Assembly (NCBI GenBank): GCA_030068145.1
Contig: JAPJBO010000127.1
Location: 62,001 to 126,000, forward strand
Origin: Diplonema papillatum
Taxonomy: Eukaryota; Euglenozoa; Diplonemea; Diplonemida; Diplonemidae
DNA length: 64,000 bases
Reading direction: 5' to 3'
Below are positions 10,616 through 21,076 of the stretch, piece after piece. The notes beneath the pieces were generated by a model. It saw only the letters and a list, made by a program, of their open reading frames with translations, ran no database searches and had not been told where the DNA came from. Made by a program: the position numbers and the translations under genes. Numbering within the stretch: position 1 is the first letter of the stretch; the number at the start of each line of letters is the position of its first letter.

Positions 10616-11479
10616 ATGAGCGCCGGCGCCTCAGACGCGGCGCGAGAGCTGCTGTGGCTGGAGGCGTTCGAAGGTCTCCTGGACGGCCACCATGACTTGG
10701 TCAAAGCGCAGCTGCAGAAGATGGAGCGGGACAGGGCGTCTTCTCGCAAGCGGCAGGAGCCGCTGATGCGCAAGAACGAGCACCTGGCCGACATGCTGAC
10801 CCACGTGTACGACGAAGAGTACGCGCTTCCGGTGGAGGACGACGTGTTCGGAGGGGCTGACAACGTGGACACCGAGCAACTTCGGGAAACCTTCGGTGCC
10901 GATCTGTTCCCGACCCCACATGCGGCGACGTACGTGGGCGAGCGTCCCGACTGGATGCCGGCAGAAGTGCAGGTGTTGAAGGAGGCGGTCTACATCGTCG
11001 CTACCAGACTCGCCGAGACCGCGGAACTCGCCCGGGAACAGACCGCGACCGACGAAAGCCTCGCGGGCGAGGCTGACTGGGCCGCGTGGGGCGGCGCGGC
11101 GGAGGCGATGACGTGGGGCGAGGTGTACGAGCGGTGGCTGCCGAAGTTCAGCCTTGACCACTGGCAGCAGGTCGCCGGCCTCTGCCGCTGGCAGACCGGC
11201 CGCAGGAGTGACCGGCACCCGCGGCCGTGGCGGGGCGCGCTGGAGTGTGCCCTCGAATGGTACACGGAGGTGAGCGACGAAATCGACCCGGAACTGGCGA
11301 GCAAGAGCATGGCATTCTGGTACTCGTGGGCGCCTGGCCACCGCGACGCGCCGCTGGCGGAGACGCGGAAGGTGTTCAACGAGGAGCGGGAAGGCAAGCA
11401 GAACAACCTACCCGACGCCGCGTTCATATCCCGCCTGGCTTCCGCGGAGGTCACGCTGATCGTCGGCTGCTTCGACGAG
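10616..11479 (+). CDS. Unrecognised protein, exon 1 (possible Myb/SANT-like helical segments)
   Basis: Exon 1 runs from the ATG at 10616 (MSAGASDAARELLWLEAFEG) to the donor GTAAGAG at 11480, phase 0. It encodes 288 mostly helical, acidic residues. An early coil (HHDLVKAQLQKMERDRASSR) is followed by tryptophan-bearing segments: WMPAEVQVLKEAVYIVATRL, WGEVYERWLPKFSLDHWQQV and AFWYSWAPGH. Trp-rich helices of this kind recall Myb/SANT proteins such as SNAPc subunits, but I cannot confirm that and do not assign a function. Joining to exon 2 at 13268 keeps the frame (GCFDE then GSAFVPEGLAES). The ORF extends upstream of 10616 without good coding character, and an AG at 10580 could be the trans-splice acceptor. 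Confidence 0.65.
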
Positions 11480-11684
11480 GTAAGAGTTTTGTTGTCTCAA
11501 TCATTTTATTTTCAGCCACATGCAATGTGTGAGGAAACTGAACCGCCGTAAAGTAGGACCTTCTGATCATGATCATTTTGCCAAATTTTCCACCTGAAAC
11601 CACGTCCAGGATTTGGGTTCAGGGCAGTGCGGTCAACGAAAACTCTCGTTTCCCTTTCAACTTTCTCCTACTCTCGCGCACGAT

Positions 11685-13267
11685 TGGGACCGCGTCATCA
11701 GCAACTGGCGCAGCTGGGACCCAGGCGCACACAGCGAAGAGCTTGTGCCCTGCATCCTGGGGCGGGACGGCGCGATGCACTTTTCCCGGAGCCAGCGGCG
11801 GCCGCCCAGGAAGGTCCGGGCGGAGCCGTGCGTGCCGGTGCTCAGCGAGGCCGAGAAAATGCGGCTGGCCGTCGCGAGCACTATTAAAAACCGTCGACCA
11901 AACATAAGAAAAAGCTCCAGAAAAGCCAAATACTCGGCAATAGGCAACGACCAGACATAAGAAATAGGCTCTAGATTCGTTGAACAGACAGATGTAGGCA
12001 ACACAGCCACACACACCGATACTACCGTAGATACGATATGCACACCAGATACGATACCTTAAAGGAACCTTTCGACGGTAGTCTAAGACCCTAAACCCCT
12101 GGATCTTTAAACCCCGAAACACTCTGTAACAAATCACCAACACTCCCACAAGGGGTTCCGCGTTCGTGCCGGAAGGCCTCGCCGAAAGCGACCGAGCCGA
12201 GCTGCTCGCGCTGGCTGCGACGGAGGGCCACCACCCGCACGATTGGGACCGCGTCATCAGCGACTGGCGCAGCCGCGACCCTTCGGGCCGGGCGCGGTTC
12301 TACAGCGAAGAGCTCCTGCCCTGCATCCTGGGGCGGGTCGGCTGGGACGGCGCGATGCACTTTTCCCGGAGCCAGCGGCGGCCGCCCAGGAAGGTCCGGG
12401 CGGAGCCGTGCGTGCCGGTGCTCAGCGAGGCCAAAAAAGTGCCGCTGGCCGTCTCGAGCACTATTAAAAAACCGTCGACCAAACATAAGAAAAAGCTCCA
12501 GAAAAGCCAAATAGTCGGCAATAGGCAACGACCAGGCATAAGAAGAAGGCTCTAGATTCGTTGAACACACACAGCCACACACGCCGATACTACCATAGAT
12601 ACGATATGCACACCAGAATACGATACCTTAAAGGAACCTTTCGACGGTAGTCTAAGACCTTAACCCCCTGGATCTTTAAACCTGTAACAAATCACCAACA
12701 CTCCCACAAGGGTTCCGCGTTCGTGCCGGAAGGCCTCGCCGAAAGCGACCGAGCCGAGCTGCTCGCGCTGGCTGCGACGGAGGGCCACCACCCGCACGAT
12801 TGGGACCGCGTCATCAGCAACTGGCGCAGCCGCGACCCTTCGGGCCGGGCGCGGTTCTACAGCGAAGAGCTCCTGCCCTGCATCCTGGGGCGGGTCGGCT
12901 GGGACGGCGCGATGCACTTTTCCCGGAGCCAGCGGCGGCCGCCCAGGAAGGTCCGGGCGGAGCCGTGCGTGCCGGTGCTCAGCGAGGCCAAAAAAGTGCC
13001 GCTGGCCGTCTCGAGCACTATTAAAAAACCGTCGACCAAACATAAGAAAAAGCTCCAGAAAAGCCAAATAGTCGGCAATAGGCAACGACCAGGCATAAGA
13101 AGAAGGCTCTAGATTCGTTGAACACACACAGCCACACACGCCGATACTACCATAGATACGATATGCACACCAGAATACGATACCTTAAAGGAACCTTTCG
13201 ACGGTAGTCTAAGACCTTAACCCCCTGGATCTTTAAACCTGTAACAAATCACCAACACTCCCACAAG
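11685..13267 (+). repeat. Tandem 549-557 bp duplication of intron end plus exon-2 start, inside the intron
   Basis: The landmark GATTGGGACCGCGTCATCAG occurs at 11692, 12241, 12798 and, in the real exon 2, at 13355. The spacings are 549, 557 and 557 bp. Each unit holds the first ~300 bp of exon 2, a switch to ACTATTAAAAA, and then the intron tail up to an acceptor (CTCCCACAAGG). Copies at about 12150-12560 and 12707-13117 keep an acceptor and a long open frame. If used, they would give a protein that ends in a basic tail (KKPSTKHKKKLQKSQ) instead of continuing; the middle copy has one extra G at its acceptor. The copies are nearly identical, so the expansion is recent. Confidence 0.92.
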
Positions 13268-14413
13268 GGTTCCGCGTTCGTGCCGGAAGGCCTCGCCGAA
13301 AGCGACCGAGCCGAGCTGCTCGCGCTGGCTGCGACGGAGGGCCACCACCCGCACGATTGGGACCGCGTCATCAGCAACTGGCGCAGCCGCGACCCTTCGG
13401 GCCGGGCGCGGTTCTACAGCGAAGAGCTCGTGTCCTGCATCCTGGGGCGGGTTGGCTGGGACGGCGCGATGCACTTTTCCCGGAGCCAGCGGCGGCCGCC
13501 CAGGAAGGTCCGGGCGGGGCCGTGCGCGCCGGTGCTCAGCGAGGCCGAGAAAATGCGGCTGGCCGTCGTCGACGCAGCGTGCGGCGACGGCCACCCCGCG
13601 AGCAAAGCCACCGGGCAGTCGTTCGTCGAGAAGCTCGGCGCGTTCTACATGGGCCGGAACGTGGCGCCGGAGGCCGTGCGAGACGCGCTCGGCAATCGGA
13701 AGAAGCGCGCGCGGGACGACGAGCCCCCGCTGCCGCTGAAGGAGAGGCGGCAGCTGCTGCTGCAGCAGCAGCAGCAGCAGCGGCAGCTGAACCTGAAGCA
13801 CAAGAAGATGAAGAAGGGCGTGACCGACGCTGTCCGGGCCGTCGGCCTCGAGCTCCGCACCTCGCTCGCCGACGCGGACGCAAGGCAACCCTGCGACCGC
13901 GAATCGCTCCCCACGGCGGCAGCTTTGGAAGCAGACGCTTCCATCGCCGACCACGTGAAGCGGCACGACATCAACCCTTCCGTCTTCGCAGCGAGCAAAG
14001 GGCTCCTCACCAAAACGCCCGCAGCCGTCCTGAAGTGCCTCCCCGACGCCAAACTGGAAGACGACTCACCAGCGGCCACCCCGCTACGCTCCGTCACCCC
14101 CTCGAGGCTGGCGGTGCCGCCCATCGGGCCCACGCCGTCCGTCGATGCCACCGAAGAGTCGAGAGCAGCGCTCGGCCGCCTGTGCCGGCAGCTTTGCGGG
14201 GCGGAGCCGGAGGACCGCAACTTCGTCGAGGTGTTCAACAGGGCGGCGGAGGACGATGCCGCGAGGCTGGACGGCGACCCTTCGAACAGGAGGCTGCTCG
14301 CGCGGGCGGCGGCGGACCCGAACTGTCTCCTGCTCCTCTCCGCCGTGACCGGCGCCTTCGGCCGCGTCGCGACGAGTGCAGCAAACGCTGCGGCGACCAG
14401 GCAGCTCATATGA
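13268..14413 (+). CDS. Unrecognised protein, exon 2 (C-terminal half)
   Basis: Exon 2 starts after CCCACAAG at 13267 and adds 381 residues, giving about 669 in total. It begins GSAFVPEGLAESDRAELLAL. It then has WDRVISNWRSRDPSGRARFY, a short helical unit with spaced tryptophans that could be Myb/SANT-like. A charged coiled coil with a glutamine run (ERRQLLLQQQQQQRQLNLK) and a basic stretch (KHKKMKKG) follow. A Ser/Pro/Ala-rich linker leads to a final helical part (RAALGRLCRQLCGAEPEDRN ... FVEVFNRAAEDDAARLDG). Coil, polyQ and basic patches suggest a nuclear or nucleic-acid-associated protein; this is inference only. The last ~25 codons and the following sequence are tandemly repeated downstream. 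Confidence 0.65.
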   Translation, partial: GSAFVPEGLAESDRAELLALAATEGHHPHDWDRVISNWRSRDPSGRARFYSEELVSCILGRVGWDGAMHFSRSQRRPPRKVRAGPCAPVLSEAEKMRLAVVDAACGDGHPASKATGQSFVEKLGAFYMGRNVAPEAVRDALGNRKKRARDDEPPLPLKERRQLLLQQQQQQRQLNLKHKKMKKGVTDAVRAVGLELRTSLADADARQPCDRESLPTAAALEADASIADHVKRHDINPSVFAASKGLLTKTPAAVLKCLPDAKLEDDSPAATPLRSVTPSRLAVPPIGPTPSVDATEESRAALGRLCRQLCGAEPEDRNFVEVFNRAAEDDAARLDGDPSNRRLLARAAADPNCLLLLSAVTGAFGRVATSAANAAATRQLI

Positions 14414-15110
14414 ACCGGCCGGCTTGCCGCAGGAACTTTCCCCGTCGGCCTGTCATCCGCTCCTCCTAGCGAAGGAGACACCGAATGCTCCGTCGTCGTA
14501 CATCTTGGGGTTTACCCGCTCTCTCGCGGCTGACCGTTCCTCCCATGGGACCATCGTAGCAAACGCTGCGGCTAGCAGACAGCTCTTCTATGAACCTGCC
14601 GGCTTGGTGCAGAAATGTTTTCCGTCGGCCTGTCCTCCGCTCCTCCAAGCGAAGAAGACACCGAATGCTCCGTCGTCGAACATCTTGGGAGTATATTCGC
14701 TCTCTTCGGCCTCACTCCCAGCCCGCGGCTGACCGTTCCTCCCATGGGACCATCGCAGCAAACGCTGCGGTTAGCAGACAGCTCTTCTATGAACCTGCCG
14801 GCTTAGGCGCAGGATTGTTCTCCGTCGGCCTGTCATCCGCTCCTCCCAGCGAAGAAGACACCGAATGCCCGTCGTCGAACATCTTGGGAGTATATTCGCT
14901 CTCTTCGGCCTCGCGCCCAGCCCGCGGCTGACCTTTCCTCCCGTGTGACCATCGCAGCAAACGCTGCGGCTAGCAGACAGCTCTTCTATGAACCTGCCGG
15001 CTTAGGCGCAGGAATGTTCTCCGTCGGCCTGTCATCCGGTCCTCCCAGCGAAGAACACTGAATGCCCCGTCGTCGAACATCTTGGGGGTATACCCTCTCT
15101 GCGGCCTCAC
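14378..15110 (+). repeat. Tandem echoes of the gene's 3' end, about 170-210 bp units, 4 copies
   Basis: The string AGCAAACGCTGCGG followed by CAGACAGCTC and TATGAACC, which ends the coding sequence at 14378-14417, recurs at about 14549, 14756 and 14956. Each time it is followed by CCGTCGGCCTGTCxTCCGCT, GAAGACACCGAATGC and CATCTTGGG. The units therefore contain the last codons, the stop region and putative 3' UTR. They offer several alternative 3' ends or polyadenylation contexts. No full gene is present. Confidence 0.9.
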
Positions 15111-15329
15111 TCCCAGCCCGCGGCTGACCGTTCCTCCCACAGGACCAACCGAATAGCGCAACCACCGGTGGCCGGGACCACGACGTGCTCAGTGACAGAC
15201 TTGAACTGTCTCTTGCCCCCTCTGAGCAGCATCGGGCGCCTTGCGCTGGAGATCCCTCAAACCGGCTTTCTGTGTTGCAGTGTCAACCCCGTTTCACCTT
15301 TCGACATCTCTTCATAGAGCACGCACACG

Positions 15330-16010
15330 ACGCCCAGAAGGTTGTGTCAGCTCGAGTGTGCAGAGGAAGAACGACCAGCAGGCTGTCGGTAGAACTGTTG
15401 CCATGAAGGCGATCGGGGCCCGAGCGATTTGGGCGAATTCTACTTCGACACCTTGCACTTGTCACTTTGAACCAAGAAAGGTAGAAAGAGGAGCAGTGGC
15501 ATTACTAACGATGGGGTAAACCCCACAGAGGCCTAGTTAGAGAGTGAGAGAAGATGGCTACTGCGAGGTCGCGGGGGATGGCGGGTAGGCCTTACCCCGG
15601 CACTCGTTGCAAGCACCGCTACTTGGTGCAAGCTATCCTCGCATCAAGACCTGTGCTCTATGAACGGTGGTAATGGTGCCTTGCAAGTAATCTCTTCATC
15701 GGGATGAAAGCGCTTAGATAAGTAAGCAAGACACGAAAGAGAAGCGAACACATAATTAAGCTCCGAAACCCATGCCCATCAAGGGTGGGCGGGTGGGAAA
15801 GCAATTTGATTGCCCAAACAACCCAAGTACCCTGTACGTTTAGGTGCCTGTCCGTACGTGGCAGCAAGCACCTGGGTGAGCTCCAGCGTGGTCAAGACCA
15901 ACCCCGACCGGTTCCGTCCTTTATCGGCTTCTGTCCCAGGATGGACGCACGCGTCAGCACGCATGTTTACGTCGGCGGGCACCGTCCCGACGATCCTGGG
16001 TAGGTAACGG
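15330..16010 (+). mobile_element. Fossil of a tyrosine-recombinase element (DIRS-like or Crypton-like)
   Basis: Short blocks (RKNDQQAVGRTVAMKAIG and CPYVAASTW) match the mid-region of tyrosine recombinases as used by DIRS-type retroelements and Cryptons. The same blocks occur on the opposite strand at 30.5-30.9 kb. The copy is fragmentary and clearly broken, with several breaks, and no other element part is recognisable. A repeat found only here and at 20.7 kb follows directly at 16010. The family placement is uncertain and the age is moderate judging by divergence between the two copies. Confidence 0.5.
15640..15720. repeat. Dispersed repeat, copy 1 (partner at 62.1 kb)
   Basis: GCATCAAGACCTGTGCTCTA, then TGAACGGTGGTAATGGTGCC and TTGCAAGTAATCTCTTCAT, is nearly identical to 62090-62160 on the same strand. 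Its function is unknown. Confidence 0.85.
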
Positions 16011-16150
16011 GAGTTCTGCTCTTCGTACTGTCGGACTGCCGAGCAAAAAGGGAGCAGTAAAAAGACGTCTTCGTAGCCGATATCTCTATCGCAAGGGAAT
16101 GTTGAGTGACTGCCTTAACCCGGGAAAACGAGCTTGTGCGAGGTCACCGA
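16010..16150. repeat. Dispersed repeat of about 130 bp, copy 1 (partner at 20.7 kb)
   Basis: TTCTGCTCTTCGTAxTGTC, GGGAGCAGTAA, ACGTCTT, TGATATC/CGATATC and GGGAATGTTGAGTGACTGCC in order, then TTAACCCGGG, match 20685-20810 on the same strand. It directly follows the recombinase fossil, so it may be the 3' end of that element (inference). Confidence 0.8.
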
Positions 16151-16715
16151 GTGTGATGTCCAAAGTACGTAGCCCCCGTTCAAAGAAAGTTGCACCAAGA
16201 CTTAAACTCTGTGTGCGTATCGGAACATCGCCAAAGGCGCAACTGCTGCATTTTCGTCCACCCTCTCGGAACAAGACTCAAAACTGGGACCCCGACAGCG
16301 CCTGCAGGGACGGGCGTGTTTGTTGTCGACTAGTGTTGTGTTCATCACTGCGGCAAGTCAGGCGGCCCAAAAGAGACGTGCGCAAACCAGCGATCTGGTG
16401 GGCTGTAAAGTCTGGGACAGCGTGGTGATCCTTTCTTCGGAGGGGGAACCCATGAACACGCACCCTGGACTCTGGAACTCTCAAAGGGAGAGGCGGCGGA
16501 TCTCACCTGTTCTTTCTGTCATAGCACAGCAGGTACTACTGCTGCCCCGTACCTGCCGTTATGGACGGGGGATATTTGTGTCGAAAATGTCAGATGGTGG
16601 GCTGGGTCCGGACCGGCGCTCCTCCAGAGTGAAGACACGTCGAGAAAGATCAAAGCGGGTGCGGGTAAACGCGGTGATGGCGGGAAGGTGGGGTTTTTTG
16701 ACCTCCCCCACACTC
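16150..16715. other. Spacer without a recognisable gene
   Basis: Several short ORFs overlap on both strands. None has a motif I know or a consistent codon pattern. Confidence 0.5.
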
Positions 16716-16786
16716 TCTTCGAAGAAGACTTGATGCTAGCATCAAACATGCATGAGAGGCAGTGTCCTGCCTAAACATTAAACTCA
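16716..16786. repeat. Multi-hairpin dispersed element, best copy
   Basis: TCTTCGAAGA is followed by the perfect 16-bp palindrome TTGATGCTAGCATCAA (16730-16745) and a stem-loop AGGCAG-TGTC-CTGCCT (16757-16772), then AAACATTAAACT. The same order occurs at 34085-34145, and degenerate copies lie at 17519-17555, 33893-33962, 37383-37450 and 63160-63225, all on the + strand. Confidence 0.85.
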
Positions 16787-16813
16787 GTTTTTCTCCCCAC
16801 GGACGGACGAAGC

Positions 16814-16917
16814 CTCTGGAGAAAATACGGCTCAACTCAAAAGGTTTTACGACTTTAAAACGGAAAGCCTGGTGCTCCTTTGAAAGGTTTTGTAGCGCAT
16901 CTTCACAGCAGCAAACA
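16814..16917. repeat. Dispersed repeat of about 105 bp upstream of the LYR gene
   Basis: GGAGAAAATACGGCTCAACTC, GGTTTTACGA, CTGGTGCTCCTT-GAAAGGTTT and TCTTCACAGCAG recur at 36195-36300 in the same order and strand. Both copies lie about 190-230 bp before a start codon (17149 and 36490), which raises the possibility of a leader or promoter role, but two cases prove little. Confidence 0.75.
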
Positions 16918-17148
16918 CAGGCCTAAACACCAACGCAAGACACATAGTTCCCCGGCACGGGGGAGGGAGGAGAGGGCGCAGCCAGGCGCCCAAAGCGGGC
17001 GAATAGCCCATCCTCTGTTTGAAGTTGAACGGGGTCCCTGGGCTGGCGGAGCCGGGAAGGGGGAAGAAGGTACCTTTTGGGCAGCAGGGAAACGAATCCC
17101 GGGACGAGTTGGCTGGCGTCTCGGTAGAGGTGCCCCAGGGGCCTCGGC

Positions 17149-18093
17149 ATGGCGGTGCCGAACAGGCTGCGCGGAGAGGTGCTGGCAGCGTACAAAGCGC
17201 TGCTGCACCTGGCGCGCGCGATGCCGACGCGGAACCGGCGCGCGTGGATGGAGCAGAAGGTGAAGGCCGAGTTCCGCAAGGACCGGCACCTGCGCGACGA
17301 GGAGGAGCTCAGCTTCCGGCTCTCGCTGGCGCGAACACAAATCGACAACGCCGACGTCATGACGCGGCACTTGACCCGATGGCTGGGCCGCGACGACGAG
17401 AAGGCCGAGGATCCCCTGGAGATGGGCCCGGAAGAGCTCAATAAGGACGTCATGGAATACGACTACGACTACGAAAAGGAGTGGGACCTCTGGCGCATCA
17501 CGCATCCTAGGTACTCTCCTCCCTGCATGAGAGGCATTCTGCCCAAACATTAAATTAAGATTTCCCCCCTCTTTTTGTTCTCTGAAACGGGCGGAGGAAG
17601 GATGAAGAGGATGATTCTGTATGGAGTCCGACCGAGGTTGACGCATCAATAACGTTTCCCGTAGCCGCAGACAGAGCTGATCAACATCGAGACAGACCAG
17701 ACCCAAGCTGCCCAGGTCGAGTTAGGTGGCATGGCATTGCAATGAGCACCCACACGTTCGCTGTTGCGATGGTGACCACTTGCCGCGAACACCAGTTGTA
17801 GTTGCGTGAACATGACACGTTGTTAATGGGTCCGTAACTCCTGCAGAGCGTGAAAGATTAGTAGCCCTCCCATTCCACTCGGCTGCCGGCTTAAGGCTTC
17901 TAGTTTCGTCTTCTCAAGCTGCACTGTCAGACGTTTCACTTTGTGAATTAACTCTTATGCACACAGGCACTGCCAACCCAACGAGATTGGCACGCTTCAA
18001 GCCATCGACCAGTGGAAGAAGATGATCGCCAACAAGAAGGCGCGAATGGAGCTCCTCCCGAAGCCACCTAAATTCAGGTACCGTGTCGCCTGA
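17149..18093 (+). CDS. LYR-motif (complex 1 LYR family) protein, two exons
   Basis: Exon 1 is 17149-17510 and exon 2 is 17967-18093, with donor GTACTC and acceptor TTATGCACACAG. The split codon gives ...WRITHPR then HCQPNEIGTLQAIDQW, in frame, for 162 residues. The N-terminus (LRGEVLAAYKALLHLARAMP, then FRKDRHLRDEEEL and ARTQIDNADVM) follows the LYR pattern: an aromatic-Lys/Arg-x-Leu-Leu helix, an FR box with acidic residues, then a second helix. LYR proteins act in mitochondria, usually bound to acyl carrier protein, in Fe-S cluster delivery or respiratory-complex assembly. The canonical L-Y-R is A-Y-K here. An acidic stretch (MEYDYDYEKEWDLW) and a basic tail follow. A GTACCG donor-like site at 18078 leaves open a third exon; otherwise the protein ends KFRYRVA. 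The subfamily is not decided. Confidence 0.65.
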
Positions 18094-18639
18094 CTTGTTT
18101 GGCCTGCTCCGCTAGGGGAGGTGTTCACCTGCCGGATTCACCCTATAATGGCCCCGCATAACAGGTCCGTAAAGGGGCGTGTCTTTGCCTCTCAGCACAC
18201 AACTGGTGTCAGCAGCCTTGCGACAAAACCCCTTCGCCGCTCTGTTGGCGCAAATACTAGCTCACGAAACCGTACGCGGCACACACCATTAAAGAAAAGG
18301 AAGCCTCGCTACCGCGCTGACCTTTCCCGAGAAGAACGTGTTTGTTCGGCGGGTTTGTTTGCAGGCCCATGTCCACGGCATGGAGTACCATCGGGGGCTG
18401 TATCTTCGTCTGCACAAGTAGTGCAGTCTAGTAGTCTAGCTTGGTCTGCCGTTTTACCTTTTCGTAGTGCGTTTTGCTCAGGCCGGACAGTCACACTACT
18501 GCAACAAATTCGGGGCTGGACGAAAGATCCACTGCATCCCCTTTGTTCTTCGCTTACACCACCGTGTGTTGTTTTCTCACTCAGGACTTTGACCTGTTGT
18601 GTTCGTGTGATTTGTCGCGTAGGGGTAAACCCGCATGAC

Positions 18640-18760
18640 CTCACCGGGCATGACCTGTCCGTTCAACACGTGGTTCGGTAGTTGCAGCACTTGGGGATCC
18701 CTTCTGTTCGTTGTCGGGCAGCATCGTCGAGCATTTCCTTCAAGCTGGCGCTTATGTAAA
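18640..18760. repeat. Dispersed repeat, copy 1 (inverted partner at 34.8 kb)
   Basis: GTTCAACACGTGGTTCGGTA, then TTGGGATCCCTTCTGTTC and CATTTCCTTCAAGCTGGCGC, is the reverse complement of 34800-34900. Nearby, GACTTTGACCTGTTGTGT at 18588 also appears at 34944. The function is unknown. Confidence 0.85.
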
Positions 18761-18784
18761 AGAATACACAAATCATCACACGTC

Positions 18785-19180
18785 ATGCCTGCACCTCCAC
18801 GCGGCGGCCCCGGGCAACGCGGCGACTCTGCTGTGCCGCCGCGGCCGACGCACTGGGAAAAGGCGGGTGTCCTGACCGGCAGCTTCCGACCCCAGACCCA
18901 CTACACACGGGGGTGGCAACACAGCGGCGAGAAGTGGAAGGCACGGGCAAGAAACGACCGGGCGACGCACCGCCGCGCACACGGCGGCGGCAGCCGCGAC
19001 GTTTGGGACGTCCTAGCGAACGCCGAGAAGAAGAAAGCCGACGCGCAATGGGCGCGGGTGACGACCGGAATCGTCAACCAACCGCCCGACAGCGGCTGCA
19101 GCGGCAGCTACAGCGGCAGCGACATCGACAGCGCGGCACAGCATCAGTCCATTCCCCACGCGGGTGGGGGGTGGCCGTGA
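18785..19180 (+). CDS. Hypothetical 131-residue ORF, possibly part of the LINE below
   Basis: From ATG 18785 (MPAPPRGGPGQRGDSAVPPR) the ORF runs to 19180 with a G/C-rich third position and a basic, Trp-containing middle (HWEKAGVLTGSFRPQTHYTR; GEKWKARARNDRATHRRAHG) and a Ser/Gly-rich end. I recognise no domain. Its place 150 bp upstream of a LINE endonuclease remnant makes a first-ORF remnant of that LINE plausible. A third exon of the LYR gene is another option. Confidence 0.3.
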   Translation: MPAPPRGGPGQRGDSAVPPRPTHWEKAGVLTGSFRPQTHYTRGWQHSGEKWKARARNDRATHRRAHGGGSRDVWDVLANAEKKKADAQWARVTTGIVNQPPDSGCSGSYSGSDIDSAAQHQSIPHAGGGWP

Positions 19181-19329
19181 ACCCTCCCCCGGGATGACGA
19201 AGGCCGGGGAGAGCCGGGGGCAGTGAAGTAACGAAGCCCGCGAACGGTGGGTGGTGACCTCTCCGAACAGCCTCCCTGGCTCTGGCCCACGCCTGATGCC
19301 GCAACCCCTTAACCCGGGCGGCGGCGCTT

Positions 19330-20480
19330 TGGCATGAGCCAGGAACCTCAAGGGGAACAGCGCGAGAGGCATCATCCACGCTTCAAAGGCCCACACACTA
19401 GTGCAACAAATTTACACCTGATGACTGTGCATGCGCATGCGAGAGGAAGGGCACGGAGGGAAGAACTTCTGGAGGCTGTTTTCGAAGTGGCCGCGGGATA
19501 CGTCCCGGTACTGGTGATGGGTGACTGGAACACCGCGGTCGAAGACTCGCCGGCACTGCGGAAGGCTGTGTCTGTGGGGCATTGGACGGATGCAGCCCTG
19601 CTCGATGCGCAACGCCGGGGGCGTCAACCGGAGAGCACCTGCTCGCAGGCGGACGGAGGAACGCGACATGGTGTTCGCCAACGCAGCAGCAGTGGGCGCT
19701 GTGCAACAGGTGACGGTGACACGGGTACCGATCGTGTCCACACAGCGCCGTGGTGGTGGGCCTCAACCTGCAACGCCTCCAGGCGACCACGGGAACCTTA
19801 GTGCGACCGGCCTCCCCGCTGGCTCATCGATGCTTTCGGTTCAAGAGCGAGGCGTCCTGTGCGCGAAGATGATGGAGCCCACCCGAGCACGCCACATGGA
19901 AGCAGCAGCGAGGGAAGACGTCGAAGCGATGTGGCGACTGTCCGCGCAACCAAGCGTACCTGTTGGAGGCGGCGCCAGAGCTACCGGATCCGCCCGGGTA
20001 GTTCGTGGGGAGGGCGCTGACCACGAAGCCGCGACTCAGGCGGGTAACGGCACCGGCGGACCCGATCGACGGGGGAGCGGCGAGCGCGCACCAGCAAGCC
20101 ACGTTGAAGCTGATCCGGCAGATCGAGGCGATTGAGCGCGACTCTGCGGACGTGACGGGTTTGAAGGCGCAGCTGGTGCGGAAGCAGCAATGGGACAAGG
20201 TGAGGGCGGGCGGGAAGAAGCTGATGGCTAACGACGCCTGGGAAGAGGTCTGGGGTCGACCGAGCCCGCCAGTCGGCGAGACGATGATGAAGATGCTCGC
20301 GGATCTACGGGGATCGCAGAAGAAGTCGGCGCACGACATGAAAGAGACTCGGATAAACGAGTGGCGCCGGAGCATGCAGCTAGCCGCCAAGGTTGCTCCG
20401 GCCCGGCCTTCTTCTCTGCTGGCGAAGGACCATTGGGATAGGAGCCATTGGGACAATTCCATGGTACCGCGTGAATGACG
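19330..20480 (+). mobile_element. LINE (non-LTR retrotransposon) remnant: endonuclease end and following linker
   Basis: The stretch NLHLMTVHAHARGRARREEL then LEAVFEVAAGYVPVLVMGDW-N fits the C-terminal half of an apurinic-like (EEP) endonuclease, with the GDxN catalytic motif, as in LINE pol proteins. The reading frame then shifts. Between about 20005 and 20420 a different frame shows a helical linker (ATLKLIRQIEAIERDSADV; LKAQLVRKQQWDKVRAGGKK) like the region between endonuclease and reverse transcriptase. No reverse transcriptase follows. The element is 5'- and 3'-truncated and inactive. Confidence 0.6.
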
Positions 20481-20684
20481 CGATCGGACCCACGGCAGCG
20501 CAAGCCCGTGCCCACACGCCGGTCGTAGCTAACGGTGGTCGCGCATGCAGCCTGTCTGCTCGCGGTCGCGCCGGCCCGCCCCGCAATCGCAGCCGCCGGG
20601 CGGCCACATTCGCCCGTGCCCACACGCTGCGGCTGTGGGCGCCGTGGCTAACGGAAGAGCTCCTCCTCCTACGGAGTTTCTGCT

Positions 20685-20830
20685 CTTCGTAGTGTCTGAC
20701 GAGAACCGCCTTCTTTGAAAAAAGGGAGCAGTAAGAACACGTCTTTGTAACTGATATCACTAGCGCACGGGAATGTTGAGTGACTGCCTTAACCCGGGGA
20801 AAGAGCTTGGGCGCAGCGAGACGGGAGCTG
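20685..20830. repeat. Dispersed repeat of about 130 bp, copy 2 (partner at 16.0 kb)
   Basis: It shares GGGAATGTTGAGTGACTGCC, TTAACCCGGG and flanking blocks with 16010-16150. Just upstream, 20500-20630 has two copies of CCCGTGCCCACACGC. The stretch 20830-21040 holds nothing I recognise. A CT microsatellite at 21048-21065 lies just before the next start codon. Confidence 0.75.
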
Positions 20831-21076
20831 GGCGCGCTTCCGAAAATCGTGCGGAGAAACCCGTGGTCGTTGGCGGCACTACTGAGGATAGATGCTAGCT
20901 CGTGGGGCAGCTGCAGGGTGCATTTGCGGGACCCGACGGACTTTTAAGTTAGTCACCCGTCACAAACGCAAGTGATGGAGCGTCCGACGAGCCCACCCTT
21001 CTCTAGGTTTTACAGGTCGCACCAGAAAGATGCCATTCACCAGGGACTTTCTCTCTCTCTCTCTCACGTAAAGGAT

